In this document: positions 25,176 through 34,765 of the stretch, piece by piece | Position numbering within the stretch: the stretch's first letter is position 1 | Layout of the letters: each line of letters opens with the position of its first letter | Assembly (NCBI GenBank): GCA_029260615.1 | Contig: JAJDCX010000015.1 | Span: 1 to 42,679 of the forward strand | DNA from: Phycisphaeraceae bacterium | Lineage (GTDB): Bacteria; Planctomycetota; Phycisphaerae; Phycisphaerales; Phycisphaeraceae | DNA length: 42,679 nt | Direction of reading: 5' to 3' | Translations under genes and position numbers: made by a program | The notes under the pieces: model-generated | Told to the model about the DNA's origin: nothing | The model's input: the letters and a program-made list of their open reading frames with translations, nothing else | Databases searched by the model: none

Positions 25176-26996
25176 TCACTCCTCCCACGGCACGGGCCAC
25201 AACACCCAGTCCCCGTCGTGCTCGGTTTCCGAGCGAGCCTCACCGGTGAACTTATTCGGACTGGCCATATCGTTCTTAGGTTCACTTTCCTGATCCACCG
25301 GCGGCCTTCCCCCATCATCATCCCCATCCACCCCAACGCTATACACCACCGGCCCATCCTCCGTAACGAGATACCGCACCGCCTCTCCCGTCAACCGATC
25401 CACCGGCACACCCGGCAGATACCCCGGCACCAACTCCTCCAACGCCCCCGGCCAAGCCCCGTACTCACGCCGATACAACTCCAACCCGATCCCAACCAGC
25501 ACCCCGTCGCGGAGCCCGGCCTCGGTTTGGAGGGTAGTTCGTACCGTGGAATGAAATGTCATCGAGAGAAGGACGGGCATATACCGTATCCGGTTTCTCA
25601 TGGAGGATTGCCTTAACTTCTCCACCGTCTCTTCGACAGCCTCTGATTCATCGTGAAGCCAGAGAGGTCGGCGGGTTTCGATGATCGCTCGATCCATAAG
25701 ACCGTCGTACATCTTCCGTATCTCATCGCGGGGCGCCATCATCGCGGCCAGAGCAGGGCGGCTGGCGATACCCGCAACATCTTTCGCCGTAGAGCCACGG
25801 ATTATTTGCAAGTCATCTGGCAAAGGGCTGACGACCCGCCCTCCGCCGTGACCGTCGTCGGTGTAAGTCCGTTGAAGATAGTCATAAAAATACAATCGCC
25901 CTCCATTGAGCATGTCCTCGGGTCTTATATCGATCGCTGCGAATCGGTGGGCAAGGTTGCGCAATTGTTCGTCGGTCCACAGATCGGGTCGACTTACGAG
26001 GACCTCTTGCGTCGTTTTATAGGTATGTGCGAGTATGGATATCCTGACCAGGCCGCTGACCAGAGTCGCCTGCTCGGCGGTGTGTCGTGCCAAACCGAGT
26101 TGGGTAAGAATATCGGCGTATGCGGTATCAGCATCACCGGCTTCCAAGGCACGGGCGCAGTCCGCGGACATCAACCGGGCGAGTAGGCGCATCGGTCCAA
26201 GGTTCTTCAAAATGTCTAGCCGCATCAGCGACGGATGCGGCCCCGAGTACGGATCTTCCACGCCATCCCAGGGCTCGAAAATGATTGCATCATCAGGGGT
26301 GGTGTGGAAGCCCATCAGATAACCCGACTTCTCCCGGTCCGCTGCCTCCCGGACCCGGGCCAGAGCCCCGGCGTGCTCGGTCAGAAAGACCGACAATTGG
26401 GGCCATTCCTCGTCTCCCGGCCGGTAGTGGGCATCGATTGGAAATTTTCTGTCATCCCCGTGCTCGCTATACCCCATCTCAAGCAGCGCTTCACGGTAGA
26501 TCGGCCACGCCGCTTCATCCGCCGGAACCCCAGCGGCCTTGCGGTTGAGTATCACCAGGTAATCCGTCGTCACTGACGGCGAACCCGTCATCAGGTAAAG
26601 GGCCGCGACAAAATACACCCCAAAGAAAACCGCGAAACACAAACGCGCCCACGCAAAGGCCTGCCAGACCACCGGCCTCTGCCGCTTCTTCGCCCGCCGG
26701 ATCAGCTTCGCGGTTTGCTTTTCATCTCCAAAGTTTTCGATCAGTTCCTCGATAGGTGTGCCGCCTTCGATCCCATCAAAGAAGTGAGCGATCAGTTCGT
26801 TGGCGACATCCACCTTTTCCAGCCGCCACAGCCGCGTGCGCTTCACCACGTTGCGGACCTTACCCGCCGCCGCCTCGGAAAGGCTCGATTCTTCTAGCAG
26901 CCGATCAATATCCAGTCGGCCGGTGATGCGCCCACGCACAAGGTCGCGCAAAGGCGTCTTCCACAGCCGTCGTCGGAAATTATTTGCGATGCCCAT
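25176..26996 (-). CDS. HAAS-like membrane protein, paralogue 2 of the PadR operon
   Basis: 606 residues from the ATG at 26996, with AGGAG spaced 7 bases. The N-terminal ~105 residues are cytoplasmic and contain a helical segment (ELIAHFFDGIEGGTPIEELIENFGDEKQTAKLI, ~67-99) with the pattern of HAAS domains that accompany PadR regulators. A single membrane helix follows at ~113-137. The large remaining part would lie outside the cytoplasm. It ends in a segment like a type II pseudopilin tail: GLELYRREYGAWPGALEEL, YLPGVPVDRLTGEAVRY, VYSVGVDGDDDGG. It is the last gene of padR-paralogue 1-paralogue 2 (29-base gap). The N- and C-terminal parts closely match paralogue 1 and the middle has diverged. 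No enzymatic motif was seen. Confidence 0.7.
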   Translation of the reverse strand: MGIANNFRRRLWKTPLRDLVRGRITGRLDIDRLLEESSLSEAAAGKVRNVVKRTRLWRLEKVDVANELIAHFFDGIEGGTPIEELIENFGDEKQTAKLIRRAKKRQRPVVWQAFAWARLCFAVFFGVYFVAALYLMTGSPSVTTDYLVILNRKAAGVPADEAAWPIYREALLEMGYSEHGDDRKFPIDAHYRPGDEEWPQLSVFLTEHAGALARVREAADREKSGYLMGFHTTPDDAIIFEPWDGVEDPYSGPHPSLMRLDILKNLGPMRLLARLMSADCARALEAGDADTAYADILTQLGLARHTAEQATLVSGLVRISILAHTYKTTQEVLVSRPDLWTDEQLRNLAHRFAAIDIRPEDMLNGGRLYFYDYLQRTYTDDGHGGGRVVSPLPDDLQIIRGSTAKDVAGIASRPALAAMMAPRDEIRKMYDGLMDRAIIETRRPLWLHDESEAVEETVEKLRQSSMRNRIRYMPVLLSMTFHSTVRTTLQTEAGLRDGVLVGIGLELYRREYGAWPGALEELVPGYLPGVPVDRLTGEAVRYLVTEDGPVVYSVGVDGDDDGGRPPVDQESEPKNDMASPNKFTGEARSETEHDGDWVLWPVPWEE

Positions 26997-27025
26997 GCCT
27001 TCGCTCCTGACACACCTAATGTCTT

Positions 27026-28966
27026 TCACTCTTCCCACGGCACAGGCCACAACATCCAATCCCCGTCGGGCGCCTCATCCGCATTGAACGCCCCATAAGC
27101 CCGCCCCGGGCTTGCCATGCCGTTATCCACCTCCCCGTCCTGATCCACCGGCGGCCTTCCCCCATCATCATCCCCATCCACACCCAAGCTATACACCACC
27201 GGCCCATCTTCCAGTATCAAGTACCGCACCGGTTCACCCGTCAACCGATCGAGGGGAACGCTCGGCAGATACCCCGGCACCAATTCACCCAACGCCCCCG
27301 GCCAATCCCCGTGCTCCCGTCGATACAACTCCAACCCGATCCCGACAAGTACACCGTCACGCAAGCCAGACGCAGTTTCCGATCTTCGCCGCATACCCCC
27401 TAATGGGGGCATCATCTGTGTGATCAGCAGATACCTTGATTGCTTTATGCGCGACCAATTCCCGATCTCTTCATCGACGACATCCGGGTACGAAACCATC
27501 CACAGAGGCTGCTTCATCTCGGCCTCCGTGATGCCCACGAGTCTTTGGTGCATCTCGGTCAATTCCTTCCGAGAAGCCATCCCCAACATCACGGCGGGGC
27601 CGATCACCTGTCCAAAATCCGTACCAGCCACCATTTCAATTTCGATACTCGATGACGGTCCGATGACGCTGTCCAGCAACCTCAATCCCTCCGGCGTGAT
27701 CCGCCCGTCGCCGTTGCCGTCGTCGGAATAGATCCGTTGAACAATGTCATCGAACCACATCCGTTCGCCACGCATCCCGGTTTCGAACGAAAGGTCCGAC
27801 TCCGCAGTCAGGTGCGCCAGGTTATGTAGTTGCCCATCGCTCAGGAGGTCGGGCTGTTGAACAAGTATCGAGGCGAGCACCTCTTGAGCGATGGACCGTA
27901 TCGACAGGCCAACCATCTCGCTGATCAGGCATGGGCTTTCCCGGCCGTGGTCTGCCAGGCCCTGTAAGGCCACGAGGTTGCCATAAACGCGCGATGCATC
28001 GCCCTCGATCGATGCCAGTCGTGCGTCCGCGCTCAGCAGCATTGCCAACTGTCGAAACTTTCCGAGATGGGGAAACCATATGGAGAGCAGTATTCGATCG
28101 GGGTCTTGAAATGAAGCCCTGGGCTGAGTGTCCTGCTCAGGGAAATACTCGATACCCAGTACATCCCGATCCTCTGGCGCGAAGTCAGTAAAGAAGCCCA
28201 CTGCGAATCCTAGCCCCGACCGTGCCGCTCCCAGGCGGATCAGCGACAGGGTCTCGCCGTGTTCTCGAAGAAATGTGGCCGTCTCAGCCCATCCGGGCTC
28301 GTTGGGGCTTAGCGATCGCTGCAAGCGGTCCATTTGACTTGCCCGGAAAGGGGGCTCAAGTTCTTCCCAGTATTCTTCCTGTTCCTCCGGCGGCAGATCA
28401 CGGTAATACGGCAGCGGCGTGTCCCACTCGACTTCACGAAACATGTCCAATTCCAGCAACGCTTCACGATAGATCGGCCAGGCACGATCGTCTTCGGGGA
28501 CGGCCAGCGCCTTAGCATTGAGCTTTGCCAGGTAATCGACCTTCACCTCCGGGCTCCCCATCAGGAAGTAGCCGAGCATCAGCAGGTACACCGCAAACAG
28601 GGCGACGACCGATCGGCGGAACCACTTCAAAGCATGCCAAACCAACGGACGCTGCCGCAACTTCGCACGACGGATCAGCTTCGCGGTTTTCTTTTCATCA
28701 CCAAAAGTTTCGATCAGTTCATCGATCGGCGTGCCAGCCTCGAGGCCATCATGGAAGTGAGCGATCAGTTCGTGGGCGACGTCGGACTTCTCTAACCGCC
28801 ACAGACGTGTGCGCTTCACCACATTGCGGACCTTACCCGCCGCCGGCCCGGAAAGGCTCGATTGATCCAACAGCCAGTCGATGTCCAATCGACCCGTAAC
28901 CTCCCCACGCACAAGATCACGCATCGGTGTCTTGCACAGCATCCGTCGAAACGAAGTATTACCCAT
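27026..28966 (-). CDS. HAAS-like membrane protein, paralogue 1 of the PadR operon
   Basis: 646 residues from the ATG at 28966, only 2 bases after the padR stop, so it is probably translationally coupled. It has the same architecture as the next gene: basic N-terminus (FRRMLCKTPMRDLVRGEVTG), HAAS-like helices (HELIAHFHDGLEAGTPIDELIETFGDEKKTAKL), one membrane helix around 115-137, and a long extracytoplasmic region. The C-terminus is pseudopilin-like (LELYRREHGDWPGALGEL, VYSLGVDGDDDGG). The family's known context is regulation through a PadR partner. Here that would make the protein a signal-sensing partner of the regulator encoded just before it, which is inference. The middle third has no recognised fold. 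Confidence 0.7.
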   Translation of the reverse strand: MGNTSFRRMLCKTPMRDLVRGEVTGRLDIDWLLDQSSLSGPAAGKVRNVVKRTRLWRLEKSDVAHELIAHFHDGLEAGTPIDELIETFGDEKKTAKLIRRAKLRQRPLVWHALKWFRRSVVALFAVYLLMLGYFLMGSPEVKVDYLAKLNAKALAVPEDDRAWPIYREALLELDMFREVEWDTPLPYYRDLPPEEQEEYWEELEPPFRASQMDRLQRSLSPNEPGWAETATFLREHGETLSLIRLGAARSGLGFAVGFFTDFAPEDRDVLGIEYFPEQDTQPRASFQDPDRILLSIWFPHLGKFRQLAMLLSADARLASIEGDASRVYGNLVALQGLADHGRESPCLISEMVGLSIRSIAQEVLASILVQQPDLLSDGQLHNLAHLTAESDLSFETGMRGERMWFDDIVQRIYSDDGNGDGRITPEGLRLLDSVIGPSSSIEIEMVAGTDFGQVIGPAVMLGMASRKELTEMHQRLVGITEAEMKQPLWMVSYPDVVDEEIGNWSRIKQSRYLLITQMMPPLGGMRRRSETASGLRDGVLVGIGLELYRREHGDWPGALGELVPGYLPSVPLDRLTGEPVRYLILEDGPVVYSLGVDGDDDGGRPPVDQDGEVDNGMASPGRAYGAFNADEAPDGDWMLWPVPWEE

Positions 28967-28968
28967 CG

Positions 28969-29313
28969 TCAGGCCCCCTGAAGGTTTCCGGTGATCCCCA
29001 ACGCCCCCATCGCCGCTGTCACAGCCTGCCACTGCTGGGTGTCGTGGGCGAGCCGTTTTTTGCCTTTGCCCGTCAGCCGGTAGTACTTGCGCGGCCGCCC
29101 GTTCTCCGCTTTATCCATCCGCGAAGCGATCAACCCCTTGGCCTGCAGGTTGTACAGCATCGGATACAGCGTCGATTGCCCCATCGCCAGCACCCCATCG
29201 CTGCGCTTCGCCAACGCTTTGACCAGCTCGTACCCATACTTTTCCCCCGGCTCCAGCAGCTTCAGCACCGCTACCGGCCCAGCCCCACGCATCAGCTCTC
29301 GCTCGATCTTCAT
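28969..29313 (-). CDS. PadR family transcriptional regulator
   Basis: 114 residues from the ATG at 29313 (AAAGGTGG spaced 5 bases); an in-frame GTG at 29322 is less likely. It is a winged-helix PadR-type protein: MRGAGPVAVLKLLEPGEKYGYEL, then the recognition region GQSTLYPMLYNLQAKGLI and the wing GRPRKYYRLTGKGKKRL. It is short, as in PadR subfamily 1. A perfect palindrome with ATGT/ACAT halves lies 26 bases upstream, so it probably represses its own operon, which also encodes the two membrane paralogues. The inducing signal is unknown. Confidence 0.93.
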   Translation of the reverse strand: MKIERELMRGAGPVAVLKLLEPGEKYGYELVKALAKRSDGVLAMGQSTLYPMLYNLQAKGLIASRMDKAENGRPRKYYRLTGKGKKRLAHDTQQWQAVTAAMGALGITGNLQGA

Positions 29314-29338
29314 GATATCCACCTTTCATGTGACACAC

Positions 29339-29355
29339 ACTATGTATTACATAGT
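29339..29355. promoter_or_regulatory. PadR operator palindrome
   Basis: ACTATGTA-T-TACATAGT, a perfect 8-base inverted repeat around one base. The ATGT...ACAT halves match known PadR-type sites. It ends 26 bases before the padR start codon, where it would overlap the promoter. Confidence 0.75.
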
Positions 29356-29419
29356 ACCGTCCGGGGCGGCCATGTCAAGCCTTTTTTGCCGCCGAGGCCG
29401 CGTAATGCACAGAAAGGAG

Positions 29420-29580
29420 TTATCCGCAGATGACGCAGATTCCGCAGATCAGGATGTTTCCTGCTTGGTTTTCTAAAATCTGCGTCATCTGCGTCATCTG
29501 CGTCATCTGCGTCATCTGCGTCATCTGCGGATACTTCTCTCCACGCTTTCTCCGTGTCCTCTGCGATCTCTGCGGTGAAT
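29420..29580. repeat. Intergenic palindromic repeat with five tandem 9-base units
   Basis: It contains TATCCGCAGATGACGCAGATT near 29421, then five perfect tandem copies of TGCGTCATC (29481-29525), then the inverted partner TCATCTGCGGATA and a second block, CTCTGCGATCTCTGCGGTGAAT. Related blocks recur at 42161-42260. The unit is not protein coding although one frame stays open (VIC repeats). It fills the gap between padR and moaC. Confidence 0.85.
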
Positions 29581-29603
29581 CCGCTCCCATGCCCGCCTCG
29601 CAT

Positions 29604-29609
29604 TACAAT
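29604..29609 (+). promoter_or_regulatory. -10-like TACAAT directly before moaC
   Basis: TACAAT ends 6 bases before the moaC ATG, and no Shine-Dalgarno is present. If it is a -10 element the mRNA would start at the initiation codon. No -35 is recognisable. Confidence 0.35.
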
Positions 29610-29615
29610 AGACCC

Positions 29616-30089
29616 ATGACCAAAAAACTAAGCCACCTGGACGAACAAGGCCGCGCACGCATGGTCGATGTCGGCAGCAAGCCCCCCATGCGCCGCACCG
29701 CCATCGCCACAGGCGAATTCGTTGCCGCCAAGGAAACGCTGGATCGGGTCATGGGTGAAGCAGGTGCCGACCCGCTTCCCAAAGGCGAGGCCTTGGCCGT
29801 CGCACGTATCGCCGGCATCACCGCCGCGAAAAAGACCGGCGACCTGATCCCCCTCTGCCATCCGCTCCCACTGGACCACGCCCAGATCGACTTCGAGAGA
29901 GTCGCCGACGATCGGCTGCGCATCACCGCCACCGCATCAATCACCGCCAAGACCGGCATCGAGATGGAAGCCCTCACCGCCGTCAGCCTCGCCTGCCTCA
30001 CCCTCTACGACATGACCAAAGCCATCGACAAAAACCTCCGCATCGAAGGCATCCACCTCATTGAAAAACGCAAGGAGCCGGTGGGATGA
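29616..30089 (+). CDS. moaC: Cyclic pyranopterin monophosphate synthase
   Basis: 157 residues from the ATG at 29616, matching the normal MoaC length. Sequence upstream in the same frame is translated repeat and is not part of the protein. MoaC converts the MoaA product into cyclic pyranopterin monophosphate in molybdenum cofactor synthesis. Visible motifs are LIPLCHPLPLDHAQIDF with the catalytic-site histidines, GIEMEALTAVSLACLTLYDMTKA, DKNLRIEGIHLIEKR with the conserved lysines. No other moa gene is in the window, so the pathway is scattered. The start probably belongs to a leaderless mRNA. Confidence 0.96.
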   Translation: MTKKLSHLDEQGRARMVDVGSKPPMRRTAIATGEFVAAKETLDRVMGEAGADPLPKGEALAVARIAGITAAKKTGDLIPLCHPLPLDHAQIDFERVADDRLRITATASITAKTGIEMEALTAVSLACLTLYDMTKAIDKNLRIEGIHLIEKRKEPVG

Positions 30090-30099
30090 TTCTTCTGCA

Positions 30100-30169
30100 C
30101 GTTTAGCGGCGGATCGCAGATCCGCGTTGTCTTATAGGGATACCGGCGATCTACGATAGCCCGCTAAAC
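30100..30169. repeat. Palindromic intergenic element GTTTAGCGG...CCGCTAAAC
   Basis: The core of 27 bases (30100-30126) contains a CGGATC-GCA-GATCCG hairpin. A second copy, 25 of 27 bases identical, lies at 32399-32425. Outer arms GTTTAGCGG (30101-30109) and CCGCTAAAC (30161-30169) could fold the whole element. It lies between the convergent moaC and recX and may serve as a terminator for both. Confidence 0.7.
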
Positions 30170-30183
30170 ATGAGATGCGACGA

Positions 30184-30852
30184 TTAATAGTCTGTACCGA
30201 AACCCGTCTCGCACCCCTCCTCGATCTCATCAGATAACTCCGCCATCACGCTGCTGATCGTGTCGGGGTTGAATCCTCGCCGCGCCAGCAGGCCATACAG
30301 CCGACGCTTGCGGGTCTGTAGATCAAAGCGTTGCATCGTGCGGAGTTTCTTACGCGCCAGTTCCACCGCACCCGGCGCAAGGTCCTGCGCATCGGTCGCC
30401 TCGCCCACCAGCCGTTCGATCAGCGAGCGGTCGATCCCTTTTTGGAAGAGCTTCTGCCGCAGCAGTTGAGGCCCCGCAGGCTTTCGCCGCATCGTCGCAT
30501 CGATCAACGCCCGCCCGTACGCCTCATCATCAAGGAACCGCAACTCGGTCAGCCTGTCCAGCACGCTCTCACGCACCGGCTGCTCGTACCCCAGCTTCTT
30601 GAGTTTAAAGTCCAGGTCGTACCGGCTCATCGCCCGGCGGTTCAGCCGATTGAGCCCCTGCTGCAGGGCCTTGTCGAACACCGCCGCATGCCCGACCCGC
30701 TCAGCCAACGCGTCGTCCCACACCTGTCCGACGTGCAGGTCCATGTCCACAACCTTGCTATGAGCCAGCGTCGCCACCACCTTGCGCCCGACCCGCACCA
30801 TCACCCGCTTGGGGTCTCGCTGCGTCGGCCTGATCGAGGTGATCTCCTGCAC
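30184..30852 (-). CDS. recX: RecX family recombination regulator
   Basis: A 222-residue RecX-like protein built of three-helix repeats: LNRLNRRAMSRYDLDFKLKKLGY, LDRLTELRFLDDEAYGRALI, GPQLLRQKLFQKGIDRSLI and RRLYGLLARRGFNPDTISSVM. RecX binds and limits RecA filaments. No recA lies in the window, so this is an unlinked recX. The GTG at 30852 is the first start in frame. TAAGAT ends 6 bases before it, again suggesting a leaderless mRNA, though a GGGGG tract could act as a weak ribosome site. It is divergent from the esterase gene. Confidence 0.88.
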   Translation of the reverse strand: MQEITSIRPTQRDPKRVMVRVGRKVVATLAHSKVVDMDLHVGQVWDDALAERVGHAAVFDKALQQGLNRLNRRAMSRYDLDFKLKKLGYEQPVRESVLDRLTELRFLDDEAYGRALIDATMRRKPAGPQLLRQKLFQKGIDRSLIERLVGEATDAQDLAPGAVELARKKLRTMQRFDLQTRKRRLYGLLARRGFNPDTISSVMAELSDEIEEGCETGFGTDY

Positions 30853-30900
30853 AAACCCATCTTACCCCCTGTCTTGCAGATCGGATACTATCTTCCCAGC

Positions 30901-30925
30901 CCACGATACCCAGTCCACGATACCC
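30901..30925. repeat. Short direct repeat CCACGATACCC x2
   Basis: Two perfect 11-base copies at 30901-30911 and 30915-30925, in the divergent gap between recX and the esterase. It could be two copies of a regulator site; position is the only support. Confidence 0.35.
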
Positions 30926-30951
30926 GAACACCGAAAACCCGAACCCAGACC

Positions 30952-31776
30952 ATGGCCCTGATCCACTGCGACTTCTTCTCTGATGTCCTCGAACTCAATA
31001 TCGGGATGCAAGTCATCCTCCCGCAGGCAACCGCCACACACGCCCACCACCGAGAAGGGGTCTGCCTGGACCCGCCTCACCCCACCCTCTATCTGCTGCA
31101 CGGGCTAAGCGACAACCACACAGGCTGGTGCCGGCAGACCAGCATCGAGCGATACGCGACCAACAAGAACCTCGCGGTTGTGATGCCCGACGCCCACCGC
31201 AGTTTCTACACAGACATGAAAAACGGCCACGACTACTGGACGTTCATCACCCAGGAGCTGCCCGGGCTATGCCGAAAATTCTTCCCGCTGTCAGATAAGC
31301 GTGAGGACAACTTTGTCGCCGGCCTGTCGATGGGGGGCTACGGCGCGTTCAAGTGGGCACTGACGTACCCCGAAGTTTTTTGCGCCGCAGCCAGCCTGTC
31401 CGGCGCGGTGGACCGGACCAAGCGGATGGTGGCATCTGACAAGATGACCCAGGAGTTCGCCAACGTATTTGGGGCCCCAGATGAGTACCCCGGCTCGGCA
31501 AATGACCTGCTACACCTGGCCACCGGGCTCGCGGCCGGCTCAAAACCCGTACCCGTCCTCTACCAGTGCTGCGGCACAGCCGACTTTGTCTACCCCGAAA
31601 ACGTCGCCTTCCGGGACCACCTCCGGGGCCTGGGCATACCCGTGGAATACCACGAACACCCCGGTGAAGAGCACGAATGGGCCTATTGGGACCGGATGAT
31701 TCAAGATGTGATAGAATGGTTACCGTTGCCGGCAGGTGCCGGTGGCGTGGCGAGATCGACCACCCCGGCCGATTGA
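30952..31776 (+). CDS. Esterase D / tributyrin esterase-type alpha/beta hydrolase
   Basis: 274 residues from the ATG at 30952. The alpha/beta hydrolase triad is visible: S126 in VAGLSMGGYGA, D211 in CCGTADFVYPEN and H241 in HPGEEHEWAYWD. The oxyanion region is LYLLHGLSDNHTGW. The family includes S-formylglutathione hydrolases and short-chain carboxylesterases. Without a nearby formaldehyde dehydrogenase, a general esterase is the safer reading. No signal peptide is seen, so it is cytoplasmic. The DUF1572 gene starts 13 bases after the stop, so the two form an operon. Confidence 0.9.
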   Translation: MALIHCDFFSDVLELNIGMQVILPQATATHAHHREGVCLDPPHPTLYLLHGLSDNHTGWCRQTSIERYATNKNLAVVMPDAHRSFYTDMKNGHDYWTFITQELPGLCRKFFPLSDKREDNFVAGLSMGGYGAFKWALTYPEVFCAAASLSGAVDRTKRMVASDKMTQEFANVFGAPDEYPGSANDLLHLATGLAAGSKPVPVLYQCCGTADFVYPENVAFRDHLRGLGIPVEYHEHPGEEHEWAYWDRMIQDVIEWLPLPAGAGGVARSTTPAD

Positions 31777-31789
31777 CTGGAGAGCCAGT

Positions 31790-32305
31790 ATGTCAGATAT
31801 CCATGAAGAACTAGGGCGTGCCGTCCTGCAAAGTGCTGAGGAGATGTTTCGTGCGCAGAAGCGGCTGGCGGACAGCGCGATCAGGCAGATCACTTTCGAG
31901 CAGATGAAGCACGTCCCCGACCCCGAGAGCAACAGCGTCGCTGTCATCATGAAGCACCTCTCCAACGCCATGCGCTCACGCTGGACCGACTTCTTGACCA
32001 CCGACGGCGAGAAGCCCTGGCGTGACCGCGATGAAGAATTTACCGACCGCTACCAGACACGCGAAGAGATCGACCACGACTGGGAAGCCGGCTGGGATAT
32101 CCTTTTTAAGAGCCTCAGCAAGCTCGGCCCGGTAGACCTGACCGCCAACGTCACCATCCGCGACGAGCCCGAAACCGTCATCGGAACCATCCACCGCCAG
32201 CTCTCGCACTACGGCTACCACATCGGCCAACTCATCGTCCAGTGCCGGACACTCGCCGGCGACAACTGGTCCACCCTCACCATCCCACGCAGCCAATCCA
32301 AGTAG
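31790..32305 (+). CDS. DUF1572 family protein (DinB superfamily)
   Basis: 171 residues from the ATG at 31790, with GGAGAG five bases upstream. It belongs to the DinB-like four-helix superfamily with metal-binding histidines: MKHLSNAMRSRW in one helix and HYGYHIGQLI in another. The family-typical TDGEKPWRDRDEEF follows the first. Relatives include thiol-dependent transferases, but no member of DUF1572 that I know of has an established reaction. Coupling to the esterase suggests a shared detoxification or stress role, which is inference. Confidence 0.88.
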   Translation: MSDIHEELGRAVLQSAEEMFRAQKRLADSAIRQITFEQMKHVPDPESNSVAVIMKHLSNAMRSRWTDFLTTDGEKPWRDRDEEFTDRYQTREEIDHDWEAGWDILFKSLSKLGPVDLTANVTIRDEPETVIGTIHRQLSHYGYHIGQLIVQCRTLAGDNWSTLTIPRSQSK

Positions 32306-32398
32306 CCGACTCCTCACACCCACCCCACAATAAACCCGTGCGCGTGTGATTCCCACGTTTTAGACCAGATCAAAGAAGCCCGTCAGGCCTAGGCTTGC

Positions 32399-32425
32399 CG
32401 TTTAGCGACGGATCGAAGATCCGCG
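32399..32425. repeat. Second copy of the GTTTAGCG intergenic element
   Basis: CGTTTAGCGACGGATCG followed by AAGATCCGCG, 25 of 27 bases identical to 30100-30126. It lies between the DUF1572 stop and the thiC promoter. The rest of 32306-32482 shows no further structure that I recognise. Confidence 0.7.
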
Positions 32426-32482
32426 TGTTGGCTGTCCCCGTTCCGCACTCCGACACCTGATCCACAAAGCCAGCCCCTCCCC

Positions 32483-32511
32483 TTGCCACCCGCCCCCGCG
32501 CGGCGTATCCT
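32483..32511 (+). promoter_or_regulatory. thiC promoter candidate
   Basis: TTGCCA (32483-32488), a 17-base spacer, then TATCCT (32506-32511). Transcription would start near 32518, a few bases before the riboswitch. Confidence 0.55.
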
Positions 32512-32521
32512 CCAACTGTTC

Positions 32522-32629
32522 GCTAGGGGTGTCCCGGACGTTTAACAAACCGGGACTGAGACAAACCCTCCGAACCTGATCAGCCAAACCCCATTTACAA
32601 ATGGGGCGCAACTGCGTAGGGAAGCGACG
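32522..32629 (+). promoter_or_regulatory. TPP riboswitch (THI element) upstream of thiC
   Basis: It has the conserved blocks in the right order: CTAGGGGTGTCCC, then CTGAGA, then ACCCTCCGAACCTGATC, then CTGCGTAGGGAAGCG. The hairpin TCCCGG/CCGGGA corresponds to a variable arm. Between CCTGATCAG and CTGCGTAGGGA lies an extra hairpin, CCCCATTT (32589-32596) with AAATGGGG (32599-32606). That place is often only a few bases, so this arm is enlarged. Thiamine pyrophosphate would repress thiC. The expression platform is short (about 50 bases to the ATG) and has no T-rich terminator, which fits control of translation start better. Confidence 0.95.
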
Positions 32630-32681
32630 CCCGCACATCCATTGCGCGAGCGCTTCCACGCACTTGAAAGGAAGCCTCGCT

Positions 32682-34595
<1,914 letters not shown>

Positions 34596-34619
34596 CCCCT
34601 TCACCCCACCTCCAATCCT

Positions 34620-34645
34620 AGCCCCGGGTCTACGACCCGGGGGCT
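34620..34645. repeat. Stem-loop AGCCCCGGGTC-TAC-GACCCGGGGGCT
   Basis: An 11-base stem with one bulged G, 24 bases after the thiC stop. There is no T tract, so it could be a REP-like dispersed element or an RNA-stabilising hairpin rather than a classical terminator. Confidence 0.7.
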
Positions 34646-34727
34646 CCGAGAAATTCGGTGTCCCCATGATTCCGCAGGATTCCACACAATCCCGCCCCAG
34701 TTCCCCCGCGCCCATCCCAAGCTGGTA

Positions 34728-34733
34728 TATAAT
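34728..34733 (+). promoter_or_regulatory. Consensus -10 TATAAT
   Basis: A perfect TATAAT, 32 bases before the next ATG. No clear -35. It gives the beta-helix-like gene its own promoter. Confidence 0.45.
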
Positions 34734-34765
34734 GCCCCCAACACCACCTCATTCGGGGCTCCCCT

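Noticed and set aside
29481..29525. CRISPR-like array
   Set aside because: The repeats are 9 bases long with no spacers between them, and there are no cas genes.
29430..29615. Upstream extension of the moaC frame
   Set aside because: It translates the tandem repeat (VIC repeats); the MoaC fold starts at the ATG at 29616.
34620..34645. Intrinsic terminator of thiC
   Set aside because: The stem is strong but no T tract follows on either strand, so it was listed as a repeat-type stem-loop.
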